A DNA stretch of 19,435 nt, taken from DASXIW01 sp036497785. GTDB lineage: Bacteria > Pseudomonadota > Alphaproteobacteria > Acetobacterales > Acetobacteraceae. The notes under the pieces are model-generated. The model made no database searches and had not been told where the DNA came from. It worked only from the letters and a program-made list of their open reading frames with translations. Both the position numbers and the translations under genes were made by a program. The stretch lies in the NCBI GenBank assembly GCA_036497785.1, contig DASXIW010000240.1:1-19435 (forward strand), written 5' to 3'. Shown here in pieces: positions 7,823-14,993 of this stretch; positions within the stretch are counted from its first letter, which is position 1, and every line of letters begins with the position of its first letter.

Positions 7823-9013
7823 TCACTCCGCGGCGCTGTTGGTCCGGCCGGCATATTCCGCCTTCACCGCCGCATGCGCCCAATCCAGCCATGGCAGCAA
7901 AGCGGCGATGTCGGAGGTTTCGACCGTCGCCCCGCCCCAGATGCGCAGGCCCGGCGGGGCGTCGCGATGGTTGCCAATGTCGTAGGCAATTTCGTGCTTC
8001 TCCAGCAGACCGGCTATCCGCTTCGCCGCCTCGGCCTGTGCCGCTGCATCGAGCGCGGTGAACCAGGCTGCGGTGATCTTCAGGCAGATCGAGGTGCAAC
8101 TGCGTGTGGCCGCATCCTCAGCCAGGAACGCCGCCCAATTGCTGCGCGCCACCCAGGAAGCGACGGCGGCCAGATTGGCCTCGCTACGCGCGATCAGGCC
8201 GCGCAGCCCGCCCACTTGCTCGGCCCAGCGCAGCCCGTCCAGCGCGTCCTCCACGCAGAGCATGCTGGGAGTGTTGATCGTCTCGCCCCTGAACACACCC
8301 TCAGCGAGCTTGCCGCCGGAGGTCAGGCGAAAAATCTTCGGCAGCGGCCAGGCGGGCCTGTGGGTCAGCAGCCGCTCCACGGCGCGCGGCGACAATGCGA
8401 GCATGCCGTGCGCCGCCTCGCCGCCCAGCACCTTCTGCCAGGACCAGGTAACGACATCGAGTTTTTCCCATGGCAGGTCCATGGCGAAAGCCGCCGAAGT
8501 CGCATCGCAGATCACCAGCCCCTCGCGATCGGCGGCGATCCACTCGCCACCCGGCATGCGCACGCCGGAGGTGGTGCCGTTCCAGGCCAGCACGATGTCA
8601 TACGCCATGTTCACCTGCCCGAGATCAGGCAGCGCGCCATAGGGCGCCTTCAGCACCCGCGCCTCGTCCAGCTTGAGTTGCTTCACCACATCGGTGGCCC
8701 AAGCCTCCGAAAAACTCTCGAAGGCAAGGATGTCCACCGGACGCGCACCGAGCAGCGACCACAGGGCCATCTCCACCGCGCCGGTGTCCGAAGCGGGCAC
8801 GATTCCCAGGCGCCAATCTTCCGGCATGCCCAGGATGGTCCGGGACCGGTCGATCACCTCCGCCAGCCGGGCCTTGGGCCCCTTGGCGCGATGCGAGCGG
8901 CCCAGCAGGGCACCGCCCAGCGCGTCCAGCGTGAAGCCGGGACGCTTGGCGCAGGGGCCGGATGAAAAATCAGGATTGGCCGGACGCAATTCCGGCGTGG
9001 TGGCGATTGCCAT
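7823..9013 (-). CDS. serC: Phosphoserine aminotransferase (alphaproteobacterial/Methanosarcina type)
   Basis: A PLP enzyme of 396 residues that transfers an amino group from glutamate to 3-phosphohydroxypyruvate, the second step of serine biosynthesis; it commonly also serves the pyridoxal-phosphate pathway. The N-terminus NPDFSSGPCAKRPGF (13-27) is typical of the variant found in alphaproteobacteria. A phosphate-binding ASDTGA is at 74-79 and the Schiff-base lysine is Lys194 in TWSWQKVLGGEAAHG. The ATG at 9013 follows a good GGGAG at about 9 bases; an upstream in-frame ATG at 9100 has no comparable support and would run through the leader hairpin. First gene of the serC-serA operon, so a protein pair feeding the same pathway in order. 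The leader upstream contains a notable inverted repeat. Confidence 0.96.
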   Translation of the reverse strand: MAIATTPELRPANPDFSSGPCAKRPGFTLDALGGALLGRSHRAKGPKARLAEVIDRSRTILGMPEDWRLGIVPASDTGAVEMALWSLLGARPVDILAFESFSEAWATDVVKQLKLDEARVLKAPYGALPDLGQVNMAYDIVLAWNGTTSGVRMPGGEWIAADREGLVICDATSAAFAMDLPWEKLDVVTWSWQKVLGGEAAHGMLALSPRAVERLLTHRPAWPLPKIFRLTSGGKLAEGVFRGETINTPSMLCVEDALDGLRWAEQVGGLRGLIARSEANLAAVASWVARSNWAAFLAEDAATRSCTSICLKITAAWFTALDAAAQAEAAKRIAGLLEKHEIAYDIGNHRDAPPGLRIWGGATVETSDIAALLPWLDWAHAAVKAEYAGRTNSAAE

Positions 9014-9039
9014 GGCTTGGCTCTCCCTTTCAGAAGAGA

Positions 9040-9082
9040 AGCGCTCCGGTGGGGGAGCGTGGCCCACCCCTTTCCTAGCGCT
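9040..9082 (-). promoter_or_regulatory. Nested inverted repeat in the serC leader
   Basis: On this stretch an outer pair of AGCGCT (9040-9045 and 9077-9082) encloses an inner pair GGTGGG (9048-9053) and CCCACC (9063-9068) with a 9-base loop. The inner stem can fold as RNA in either direction. It sits about 27 bases before the serC start codon and just ahead of its GGGAG site, so it could be a leader hairpin affecting translation or an operator. A structured serC leader (serC RNA motif) has been described in some alphaproteobacteria; I cannot tell from inspection whether this is that motif. Not followed by a T-run on either strand, so it is not an obvious intrinsic terminator. Confidence 0.4.
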
Positions 9083-9169
9083 GGCCACCCGACGGTGCAA
9101 TCGCCATTGGTTCTATCCCGATCAGCAACTACCGGCGAGCCGAGCCTACATAATTCCTATACGCGCCGG

Positions 9170-9189
9170 GGATGCGGCGCATCGCATCC
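9170..9189. repeat. Perfect 7-base inverted repeat between serC and kdp
   Basis: GGATGCG (9170-9176) and CGCATCC (9183-9189) are exact reverse complements separated by six bases. In RNA from the plus strand two more G-U pairs would extend the stem. It lies roughly midway in the 227-base gap between divergent serC and the kdpF-like frame, a position suited to a regulator site acting on either gene or to a leader hairpin. No match to a known operator is claimed. Confidence 0.35.
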
Positions 9190-9229
9190 TTATTCCGGGC
9201 ATCATTAATCTGTGGCCAACGCCCCAATC

Positions 9230-9233
9230 GGAG
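9230..9233 (+). promoter_or_regulatory. Ribosome binding site deciding the TTG start of the KdpF-like peptide
   Basis: GGAG (within TCGGAGTGGG) lies seven bases before TTG at 9241, optimal spacing. No comparable site precedes the in-frame ATG at 9256, whose upstream bases are GACGCGTTA. This is the main evidence that the short frame is translated from TTG. Confidence 0.5.
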
Positions 9234-9240
9234 TGGGTAT

Positions 9241-9324
9241 TTGTTCGACGCGTTAATGATTGCCTTCATTGTCCTGGCGGTACTGGGTCCCATCGGCTTC
9301 GCCGGCCTGTGCCGACGGATCTGA
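9241..9324 (+). CDS. Putative KdpF-like single-span membrane peptide
   Basis: A 27-codon frame starting at TTG and ending TGA four bases before the kdpA start. The translation is a single hydrophobic segment (FDALMIAFIVLAVLGP and onward) ending in a positively charged CRRI, which fits a one-pass membrane peptide with a cytoplasmic C-terminus. In many bacteria a peptide of 25-30 residues, KdpF, is encoded just before kdpA and stabilises the KdpFABC potassium pump. Position, size, hydropathy and a well-spaced GGAG support the call. KdpF sequences are poorly conserved, so identity to the family cannot be asserted from sequence. If real, it is probably translationally coupled to kdpA, whose own start has no strong ribosome site (GACGGAT about 10 bases before it). 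Confidence 0.5.
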   Translation: MFDALMIAFIVLAVLGPIGFAGLCRRI

Positions 9325-9328
9325 ACCC

Positions 9329-11038
9329 ATGACATTGGCAGGCTCGGCCCAGCTTTTCATCTTCCTCGGCCTGTTGCTGGCGACGATCCGCCCGCTCGGT
9401 GGCTATCTGTATCGCGTCTTTGCCGGCGAGGGGACCTGGCTCTCGCCCCTGCTGCGGCCAATAGAGGTGGTGCTCTACCGAGCCGCCGGCGTCCGTCCCG
9501 ATGAGGAACAGCACTGGCACCGCTACGCGCTGGCCTTCATGGTCTTTCACCTGCCCGGCATGCTGCTTTTGTACGTTATATTGCGCTTTCAGAACGTTCT
9601 GCCGTTCAATCCCGCCGGCCAGCCGGCGGTGTCTCCGGACCTCGCATTGAACACCGCCGTCAGTTTCGCCACGAACACCAGTTGGCAATCCTATGGCGGA
9701 GAGACCACGCTCAGCTATCTCGCGCAGATGGCCGGCATCGCGGTGCAGAGCTTCCTGTCCGCCGCCGCCGGCCTGGCCGTGGCCATGGCACTGATCCGCG
9801 GCCTTGCGCGGCGCGGCGCGGGCACGATCGGCAATTTCTGGGCGGACACCACCCGCGCCGTGCTTTACGTGCTGCTGCCCATCTGCGTCGTCGCCACCCT
9901 GGTGCTGGCTTGGCAGGGCGTCCCACAGACCCTCGCCGGCCCCGTCGCGGCAGCCACGCTGGACGGTGCGAAGCAGCTGATCTCACTAGGCCCGGTCGCG
10001 TCCCAGGAAGCGATCAAGCTGCTCAGCGGCGACGGCGGGGGCTTCTTCAACGCCCAATCCGCCCATCCGTTCGAAAACCCGACCGCGCTCACCAACCTGC
10101 TCGGCATCCTGCTGATGCCGCTGCTGGGCGCAGCGCTGACCAACACATTCGGCCGCATGGTCGGCCGTGAGCGCGAGGGTTGGGCGTTGCTGGCCGCCAT
10201 GCTGGTGCTGCTGCTTGCCGGCGCGGTGGCCCTTCACGTCGTCGAAGGCGCCGGCAACCCGGTGCTGGCCGCCGCCGGCATCGACCAGCATCTGGGCAAC
10301 CTCGAAGGCAAGGACCTCCGCTTTGGCGTGCCCGGCTCGACCTTGTTCTCCGAGCTTGCCACCGCGACCTCCTCCGGCGCCGTGAATGCCATGCAGGACA
10401 GCTACATGCCGCTCAGTGGCTTGGTGCTGCTCGGCAACATGATGCTGGACGAGGTGATCATCGGCGGCCCCGGCTCCGGCCTGTTCGGCATGCTGCTATT
10501 CGCTCTGGTCGCGGTGTTCGTGGGCGGGCTGATGATCGGCCGGACGCCGGAATATGTGGGCAACAAGATCGAGGCGCGCGAGATCAAGATGACCATGCTG
10601 GCCATCCTCGCCGTGCCGACCGCCCTGCTGGTGCTGACCGCAATCGCGGTGGTCATCCCCACAGGTCTCGCCGGTCTCGGCAATGCCGGTCCGCATGGCT
10701 TCACCGAGGTGCTGTACGCCTATACCTCCGCCGCCAACACCAATGGCAGCAGCTTCGCGGGGCTTTCCACTAATACGCCGTTCTACAACCTCACGCTCGC
10801 GCTCGCGATGGCCGTTGGCCGTTTCCTGGTCGCGGTGCCGGTGATCGCGCTGGCCGGCTCGCTCGCCACCAAGCGACGTATCGCGGACTCGCTCGGCACG
10901 CTGCCGACGACGGGGACGGTCTGGATCGGGCTGTTACTGGGCGTGATCGTCATCGTCGGCGGCCTGACCTATTTGCCGGCGCTGGCGCTGGGGCCGGTGG
11001 CCGAGCATTTCGCCATGCTGCGGGGCACGGTTTATTGA
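9329..11038 (+). CDS. kdpA: Potassium-transporting ATPase A subunit (KdpA), without KdpB/KdpC
   Basis: The 569-residue, roughly ten-span inner-membrane subunit that binds and conducts K+ in the KdpFABC P-type pump. All four selectivity-filter regions are recognisable: TNTSWQSYGGE (115-125), GDGGGFFNAQSAHPFENPT (234-252), the SSGAV to GGPGSGLFGM region (348-388) and SAANTNGSSFAGL (467-479). The C-terminus ALALGPVAEHF is complete. From memory of E. coli KdpA, the third region normally reads GEVVFGGVGSG; here it is DEVIIGGPGSG, with Pro381 in place of Val, and TNTNW is TNTSW. kdpB and kdpC should follow but do not: the next gene is convergent and unrelated, ending 40 bases away. No kdpDE sensor genes are visible. 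The protein may work with KdpBC encoded elsewhere, may be a relic, or may act alone. Start ATG 9329 matches the family N-terminus. Confidence 0.95.
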   Translation: MTLAGSAQLFIFLGLLLATIRPLGGYLYRVFAGEGTWLSPLLRPIEVVLYRAAGVRPDEEQHWHRYALAFMVFHLPGMLLLYVILRFQNVLPFNPAGQPAVSPDLALNTAVSFATNTSWQSYGGETTLSYLAQMAGIAVQSFLSAAAGLAVAMALIRGLARRGAGTIGNFWADTTRAVLYVLLPICVVATLVLAWQGVPQTLAGPVAAATLDGAKQLISLGPVASQEAIKLLSGDGGGFFNAQSAHPFENPTALTNLLGILLMPLLGAALTNTFGRMVGREREGWALLAAMLVLLLAGAVALHVVEGAGNPVLAAAGIDQHLGNLEGKDLRFGVPGSTLFSELATATSSGAVNAMQDSYMPLSGLVLLGNMMLDEVIIGGPGSGLFGMLLFALVAVFVGGLMIGRTPEYVGNKIEAREIKMTMLAILAVPTALLVLTAIAVVIPTGLAGLGNAGPHGFTEVLYAYTSAANTNGSSFAGLSTNTPFYNLTLALAMAVGRFLVAVPVIALAGSLATKRRIADSLGTLPTTGTVWIGLLLGVIVIVGGLTYLPALALGPVAEHFAMLRGTVY

Positions 11039-11078
11039 AAGGCCGGTCGCCCCACGCGCCGCCGAATGCCCAGAGCGT

Positions 11079-11885
11079 TCATGGCAACAGATGCCGCAGC
11101 GTGGCGCCAGGATCGTTCAGGAAGGCGCGCGTCACCCGCACATGCTCGATATCGTCCCATGCCGCCTCGCGCAGCGTCCCATCATCGGCCAGCAGGATCC
11201 GCGCGCCAGGCAGCGCCATCAGGATGGGCGAATGCGTGGCGATGATGAATTGCGAGCCCTGTTCAACCTGCTCGGCGATCATCGCCATCAGCGCCAGCAC
11301 CCGCGAGGGCGAGAGCGGCGTCTCGGGTTCGTCGAGGAAATACAGCCCGTTCGGCGCCAGCCGCCGGCGCAGCAGCGCAAGGAAGGTCTCGCCATGCGAT
11401 TGCCCGTCCGGGTTCTCGCCATAGCTGCGCGCGAAGGCCGCGCGCTGGCCTCGTACAACACCCATGGCGAGGCTGCGGCCGTAACCCTCCGGCATCGTCT
11501 CCCCCAGCTCCCGCGCATCGGCCGCCAACCCCTGCATCTCGTCAGTCACCCGCCCGGTGAAGCCGAATACGTCCTCGGCGCGCAGGAACAACTTTGTGCG
11601 CGCATGGCGGCGGCGGACGAAAACGAACCCTGCCGCGAAGGCCCTCGCCGCCGCCAATGACGGGTCGCGCCGCAAATCGCGCCGCCCCACCGCCACGGCA
11701 TCCATGCCTGCGGCGACCCCTTCGAGCAGCGTTGACTTGCCTGATCCGTTCTCACCGACCAGAAATGTCACGGCGGTGGAAAAGCTGAGCGACTCCAGGC
11801 CGCCAATCAACTTCAGCGACCAGGGGAAAACCCCGGGGTCGACATCAATATCGGCGCGTCGGCGCAGGGCGGAGAGGAACATCAT
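11079..11885 (-). CDS. Stand-alone AAA/ABC-type predicted ATPase (COG3910-like)
   Basis: A soluble P-loop ATPase of about 268 residues with no membrane span. The Walker A is GENGSGKS (44-51), an ABC-like signature SHGE is at 163-166, Walker B is LYFLDEPE (181-188) and the switch histidine is His218 in ATHSP. The short spacing and the DEPE/SP-LSPSR region resemble the small predicted ATPases grouped as COG3910, related to RecF/SMC-type heads and to the ATPase half of OLD-type proteins. No nuclease or toxin partner is next to it. The cellular role is unknown. The start is uncertain: two adjacent ATGs at 11885 and 11882 give a family-like N-terminus but lack a clear ribosome site; an ATG at 11900 is an alternative. 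The 5' end overlaps the divergent epimerase start, and the 3' end faces kdpA. Confidence 0.85.
   Translation of the reverse strand: MMFLSALRRRADIDVDPGVFPWSLKLIGGLESLSFSTAVTFLVGENGSGKSTLLEGVAAGMDAVAVGRRDLRRDPSLAAARAFAAGFVFVRRRHARTKLFLRAEDVFGFTGRVTDEMQGLAADARELGETMPEGYGRSLAMGVVRGQRAAFARSYGENPDGQSHGETFLALLRRRLAPNGLYFLDEPETPLSPSRVLALMAMIAEQVEQGSQFIIATHSPILMALPGARILLADDGTLREAAWDDIEHVRVTRAFLNDPGATLRHLLP
11871..11877 (+). promoter_or_regulatory. Ribosome binding site of the epimerase gene, inside the opposite-strand ATPase gene
   Basis: GGAGAGG lies six bases before the ATG at 11884 and fixes that start. The site lies within the first codons of the minus-strand ATPase gene, so the epimerase message must begin inside that gene, and the two 5' ends are mutually antisense. 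Confidence 0.65.
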
Positions 11886-12747
11886 GGACAGGCATAGCAT
11901 CGCGGGACCCGGGCTGAGCGCAACCGTAAAGGCGGATGGCGCGGAGCTATGTTCGCTGCGCGGCGCCGATGGGCGCGAAATGCTGTGGCAGGCCGGCCCG
12001 CCCTGGCCGCGCCATGCCCCGGTGCTGTTCCCCATTGTTGGCCGGCTGAAGGATGACCAGCTGGAACATAATGGCCGCGCCTATCGCCTGAACCAGCACG
12101 GCTTTGCCCGCGACCGCCGCTTCACCTGGGCGGAAACCACGCCGACAAGCTGCCGCCTGGTGCTGGAGGACGATGCCGAGAGCCGTGCCATGTACCCGTT
12201 TCCGTTCCGCTTCGAAGTGGCATACGCCATCGCTGCCGATACGCTGAGCGTCACCTTCAGCGTGACCAATACCGGTGCGGACACGCTGCCGGCCTCGATG
12301 GGCGCGCATCCCGCGTTTCGCTGGCCACTGGTGGATGGCATTCCCAAGGATGCCCATCGCCTGGAATTCGCCGCCGCCGAACCCGCCCCGATCCGCCGCG
12401 TCGCGGGCGGCCTGCTACTGCCGGACAGCTTCCCGACGCCAATCGCGAACAAAATGCTAGCCCTGAACGAAGGGCTGTTTGCCACGGACGCGATCATCCT
12501 GGACCACCCCGCTAGCCAGTCCGTGCGCTACACCGCCGATGGCGGCCCTGTGATCGAAGTATCCTGGGACGGCTTCCCCGAACTGGGCATCTGGTCGCGC
12601 GCGGGTGCCGATCTGCTGTGCATCGAACCCTGGCGCGGCATGGCGAGCCCGGCCGGGTTCGACGGCGAATTCAGCGACAAACCCGGCCTGATGCTGATCC
12701 CGCCCGGCGAGCAGCGCCAGGCGGTGCATCGCATCCGGGTGGGTTAG
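11884..12747 (+). CDS. Aldose 1-epimerase family protein (LacX/GalM-like mutarotase)
   Basis: A 287-residue protein of the galactose-mutarotase superfamily, which interconverts alpha and beta anomers of aldose sugars or hexose phosphates. Family landmarks are LWQAGPPWPRHAPVLFPIVG (34-53), the catalytic-region His72 in NQHGFARDR, His142 in MGAHPAF, and Glu248 in CIEPW as the likely base. The pattern fits the LacX subgroup of COG2017. It is likely cytoplasmic, with no signal peptide. The start at 11884 is well supported by GGAGAGG. The stop codon TAG overlaps the convergent thiD stop (TAA on the other strand, 12744-12746) by a few bases. No sugar operon surrounds it, so the sugar substrate is unknown. 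Confidence 0.9.
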   Translation: MDRHSIAGPGLSATVKADGAELCSLRGADGREMLWQAGPPWPRHAPVLFPIVGRLKDDQLEHNGRAYRLNQHGFARDRRFTWAETTPTSCRLVLEDDAESRAMYPFPFRFEVAYAIAADTLSVTFSVTNTGADTLPASMGAHPAFRWPLVDGIPKDAHRLEFAAAEPAPIRRVAGGLLLPDSFPTPIANKMLALNEGLFATDAIILDHPASQSVRYTADGGPVIEVSWDGFPELGIWSRAGADLLCIEPWRGMASPAGFDGEFSDKPGLMLIPPGEQRQAVHRIRVG

Positions 12748-13580
12748 CGAAGACCATCCAGCGCGGCGATCCGCGCGGGATCGACGGTCACGCCATGCCC
12801 CATCGGTCCGTGGCCGGCCCCGAATCCGGGGGCGGCCGCGATGGCCGCGCGCACATAGCCGCGCGCCCGCATCACCGCCGCGCGCAGCACCATGCCCTGC
12901 GCCAGCCCTGCAGCGATGGCGCTGGCGAGTGTGCATCCGGTGCCATGCGTGTGGCGTGTGTGGATGCGCGGCGCCCGGAACACGTCCACCCCGTCGGCGG
13001 TCGCCAGCAAGTCGATCGCATCGTCACCCGGCAAATGCCCGCCCTTCAGCAGCACCGCCGGCACGCCCAGCGTCAGCAGCGCCTCGGCCGCCCGCCTCAT
13101 GCCGGCCTCGTCGACAATGGACACGCCCCCCAGCATCTCGGCTTCCGGGAGGTTCGGGGTCAGCAGCGTGGTCAGTGGCAGCAGCCGGCGCTTGAGCTGG
13201 GCGATTGCCGCCGCGCTGGACAGGCTCTGCCCGCCTTTGGCGACCATCACGGGATCGACCACGACAGGCATCCTGCGATCATGCGCCGCCAGCACGTCGC
13301 ACAGCACGTCGATCGTCGCGGCATCGCCCAGCATGCCGGTCTTGACCGCATCCGCGCCGATATCGCGCAGCACGCAGGCGATCTGTAGCCGCAGGAACTC
13401 AGGCGGTATCGGGTGCACGCCATGCACACCCAGCGTGTCCTGCGCCGTCACGGCGGTGATGGCGGTGGTGGCGAAGCCGCCCATGGCCATGATCGACTTG
13501 ATATCCGCCTGGATGCCGGCGCCGCCACCCGAGTCCGAGCCGGCGACGACCAGCACGCGCCCCCGCATCGGTTCCGCCAT
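12744..13580 (-). CDS. thiD: Hydroxymethylpyrimidine / phosphomethylpyrimidine kinase
   Basis: Phosphorylates HMP and HMP-phosphate to HMP-pyrophosphate for thiamine synthesis. The 278-residue protein is a ribokinase-fold kinase. The substrate-binding GSDSGGGAGIQAD (14-26) is diagnostic, followed by AVTAQDTLGVHGV (43-55), TPNLPEAE (141-148), KGGH (179-182) and the anion-hole and catalytic segment THGTGCTLAS (211-220) with Cys216. The start ATG at 13580 overlaps the last base of the glmM stop (TGATG), so it is translationally coupled to glmM; an upstream in-frame ATG lies inside glmM. No other thiamine gene and no TPP riboswitch is visible, so its expression seems tied to the housekeeping operon. 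Confidence 0.95.
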   Translation of the reverse strand: MAEPMRGRVLVVAGSDSGGGAGIQADIKSIMAMGGFATTAITAVTAQDTLGVHGVHPIPPEFLRLQIACVLRDIGADAVKTGMLGDAATIDVLCDVLAAHDRRMPVVVDPVMVAKGGQSLSSAAAIAQLKRRLLPLTTLLTPNLPEAEMLGGVSIVDEAGMRRAAEALLTLGVPAVLLKGGHLPGDDAIDLLATADGVDVFRAPRIHTRHTHGTGCTLASAIAAGLAQGMVLRAAVMRARGYVRAAIAAAPGFGAGHGPMGHGVTVDPARIAALDGLR

Positions 13581-14938
13581 CAGTTCACGCCCGCGGCCAA
13601 GCCAATTTCGCTGCACAGCTCATCGGCGATGCTGGCGATCAGGGTTTCGTCCTCGCCCTCCACCATCACCCGCACCAGTGGCTCGGTGCCGCTTTTACGG
13701 ATCAACAGCCTGCCAGTGCTGGCCAGCGCCGTCTCCGCGCGGGCGATGGCTGCCTTCACTTGCGGCGCCTCCAGCGGCGAGATGCCGTCGAAGCGCACAT
13801 TCTTCAGCGTCTGCGGCAGCGGCGTGAACAGGCGGCACACTTCGCTGGCCGGACGCCCGTCCTCGACCAGCACTGCCAATACCTGCAACGCGGCCAGCAA
13901 CCCGTCCCCGGTGGTGGCGTAGTCGGACAGGATCACATGGCCGGATTGCTCGCCGCCCACATTCAGTCCGGCACAGCGCATTTTCTCCACCACATAGCGG
14001 TCGCCCACGGCGGTGCGGTGCAGGGTGAGCCCCTGCCCGCCCAGATACCGTTCCAGCCCCAGATTGGACATGACGGTGGCGACCACCCCGCCCCCGGTGA
14101 GCCGCCCGGCGCTGGCCCAGGAACGGGTAATGAGGGCCAGGATCTGATCGCCGTCGATCAGCCTGCCATGCTCATCGGACATCACCAGCCGGTCGGCATC
14201 GCCATCCAGTGCCAGGCCGAGATCCGCGCCATGCCGGCGCACCTCGCCGCACAGGAAGCCGGGCACCGTCGAGCCGCAGCCGCGATTGATATTGAACCCG
14301 TCCGGGTCAACGCCCACCCGGATCACATCCGCACCCAATTCCCACAGCACCGACGGCGCCACGCGATAGGCAGCCCCATTGGCGCAATCGACGACAATCT
14401 TGAGCCCGTCCAGCCGCATGCCGCGCGGGAAGGTGGCCTTCGCCGCCTCGATATATCGCCCCGCCGCATCCTCCATGCGCGAGGCGCGACCGAGCTTGGC
14501 CGACGCCGCGAGCCGGCCGGACAGGTCTACCCCCATCAGCCCCTCGATCTCGGCCTCGGTCTCGTCGGACAATTTGAAGCCGTCCGGGCCGAACAGCTTG
14601 ATACCGTTATCCTCGAACGAGTTGTGGGAGGCCGAGATCATCACGCCCAGATCGGCACGCAGGTTGCGTGTCAGCATGGCAATGGCGGGCGTGGGCAGCG
14701 GCCCCATCAGCACCACGTCCATGCCGGCGCCGATAAATCCCGCAACCAAGGCCGGCTCGACCAGATAGCCGGACAGCCTGGTATCCTTGCCGATCACCAC
14801 GCGGTGGCGATGCGACCCACGGGTGAATAGCAGCCCCGCCGCCTGCCCCAGCCGCAGCGCGGTTTCCGCGTTCATCGGATCGATATTGGCAGTGCCGCGA
14901 ATGCCGTCAGTGCCGAACAGGCGTCGAGTGGGAGCCAT
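13580..14938 (-). CDS. glmM: Phosphoglucosamine mutase
   Basis: Converts glucosamine-6-phosphate to glucosamine-1-phosphate, feeding UDP-GlcNAc for peptidoglycan and lipopolysaccharide. The 452-residue protein has all four phosphohexomutase domains: N-terminal RLFGTDGIRG (6-15), the phosphoserine loop ISASHNSFEDNGIK (101-114) with Ser104, the metal loop DGDADR (245-250), the sugar loop GEQSGH (329-334) and the C-terminal phosphate-binding RKSGTEPLVRVMVE. Length is normal. The ATG at 14938 begins the standard family N-terminus. It lies 55 bases after folP and overlaps thiD by one base, within the minus-strand tilS-ftsH-folP-glmM-thiD run. Confidence 0.97.
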   Translation of the reverse strand: MAPTRRLFGTDGIRGTANIDPMNAETALRLGQAAGLLFTRGSHRHRVVIGKDTRLSGYLVEPALVAGFIGAGMDVVLMGPLPTPAIAMLTRNLRADLGVMISASHNSFEDNGIKLFGPDGFKLSDETEAEIEGLMGVDLSGRLAASAKLGRASRMEDAAGRYIEAAKATFPRGMRLDGLKIVVDCANGAAYRVAPSVLWELGADVIRVGVDPDGFNINRGCGSTVPGFLCGEVRRHGADLGLALDGDADRLVMSDEHGRLIDGDQILALITRSWASAGRLTGGGVVATVMSNLGLERYLGGQGLTLHRTAVGDRYVVEKMRCAGLNVGGEQSGHVILSDYATTGDGLLAALQVLAVLVEDGRPASEVCRLFTPLPQTLKNVRFDGISPLEAPQVKAAIARAETALASTGRLLIRKSGTEPLVRVMVEGEDETLIASIADELCSEIGLAAGVN

Positions 14939-14993
14939 TTGTCCAAAATTCTCCGAAACCGGCCAAGACAAGCCGCCAAGCCCTAAGCGTTGT

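Noticed and set aside
9014..9100. Upstream extension of SerC to an ATG at 9100
   Set aside because: The added residues are Arg/Pro-rich without family similarity, would cross the leader hairpin, and the ATG at 9013 has a good ribosome site.
11039..11078. Remnant of kdpB after kdpA
   Set aside because: Only 40 bases are available; translation in the three plus frames shows nothing I can match to the KdpB N-terminus.
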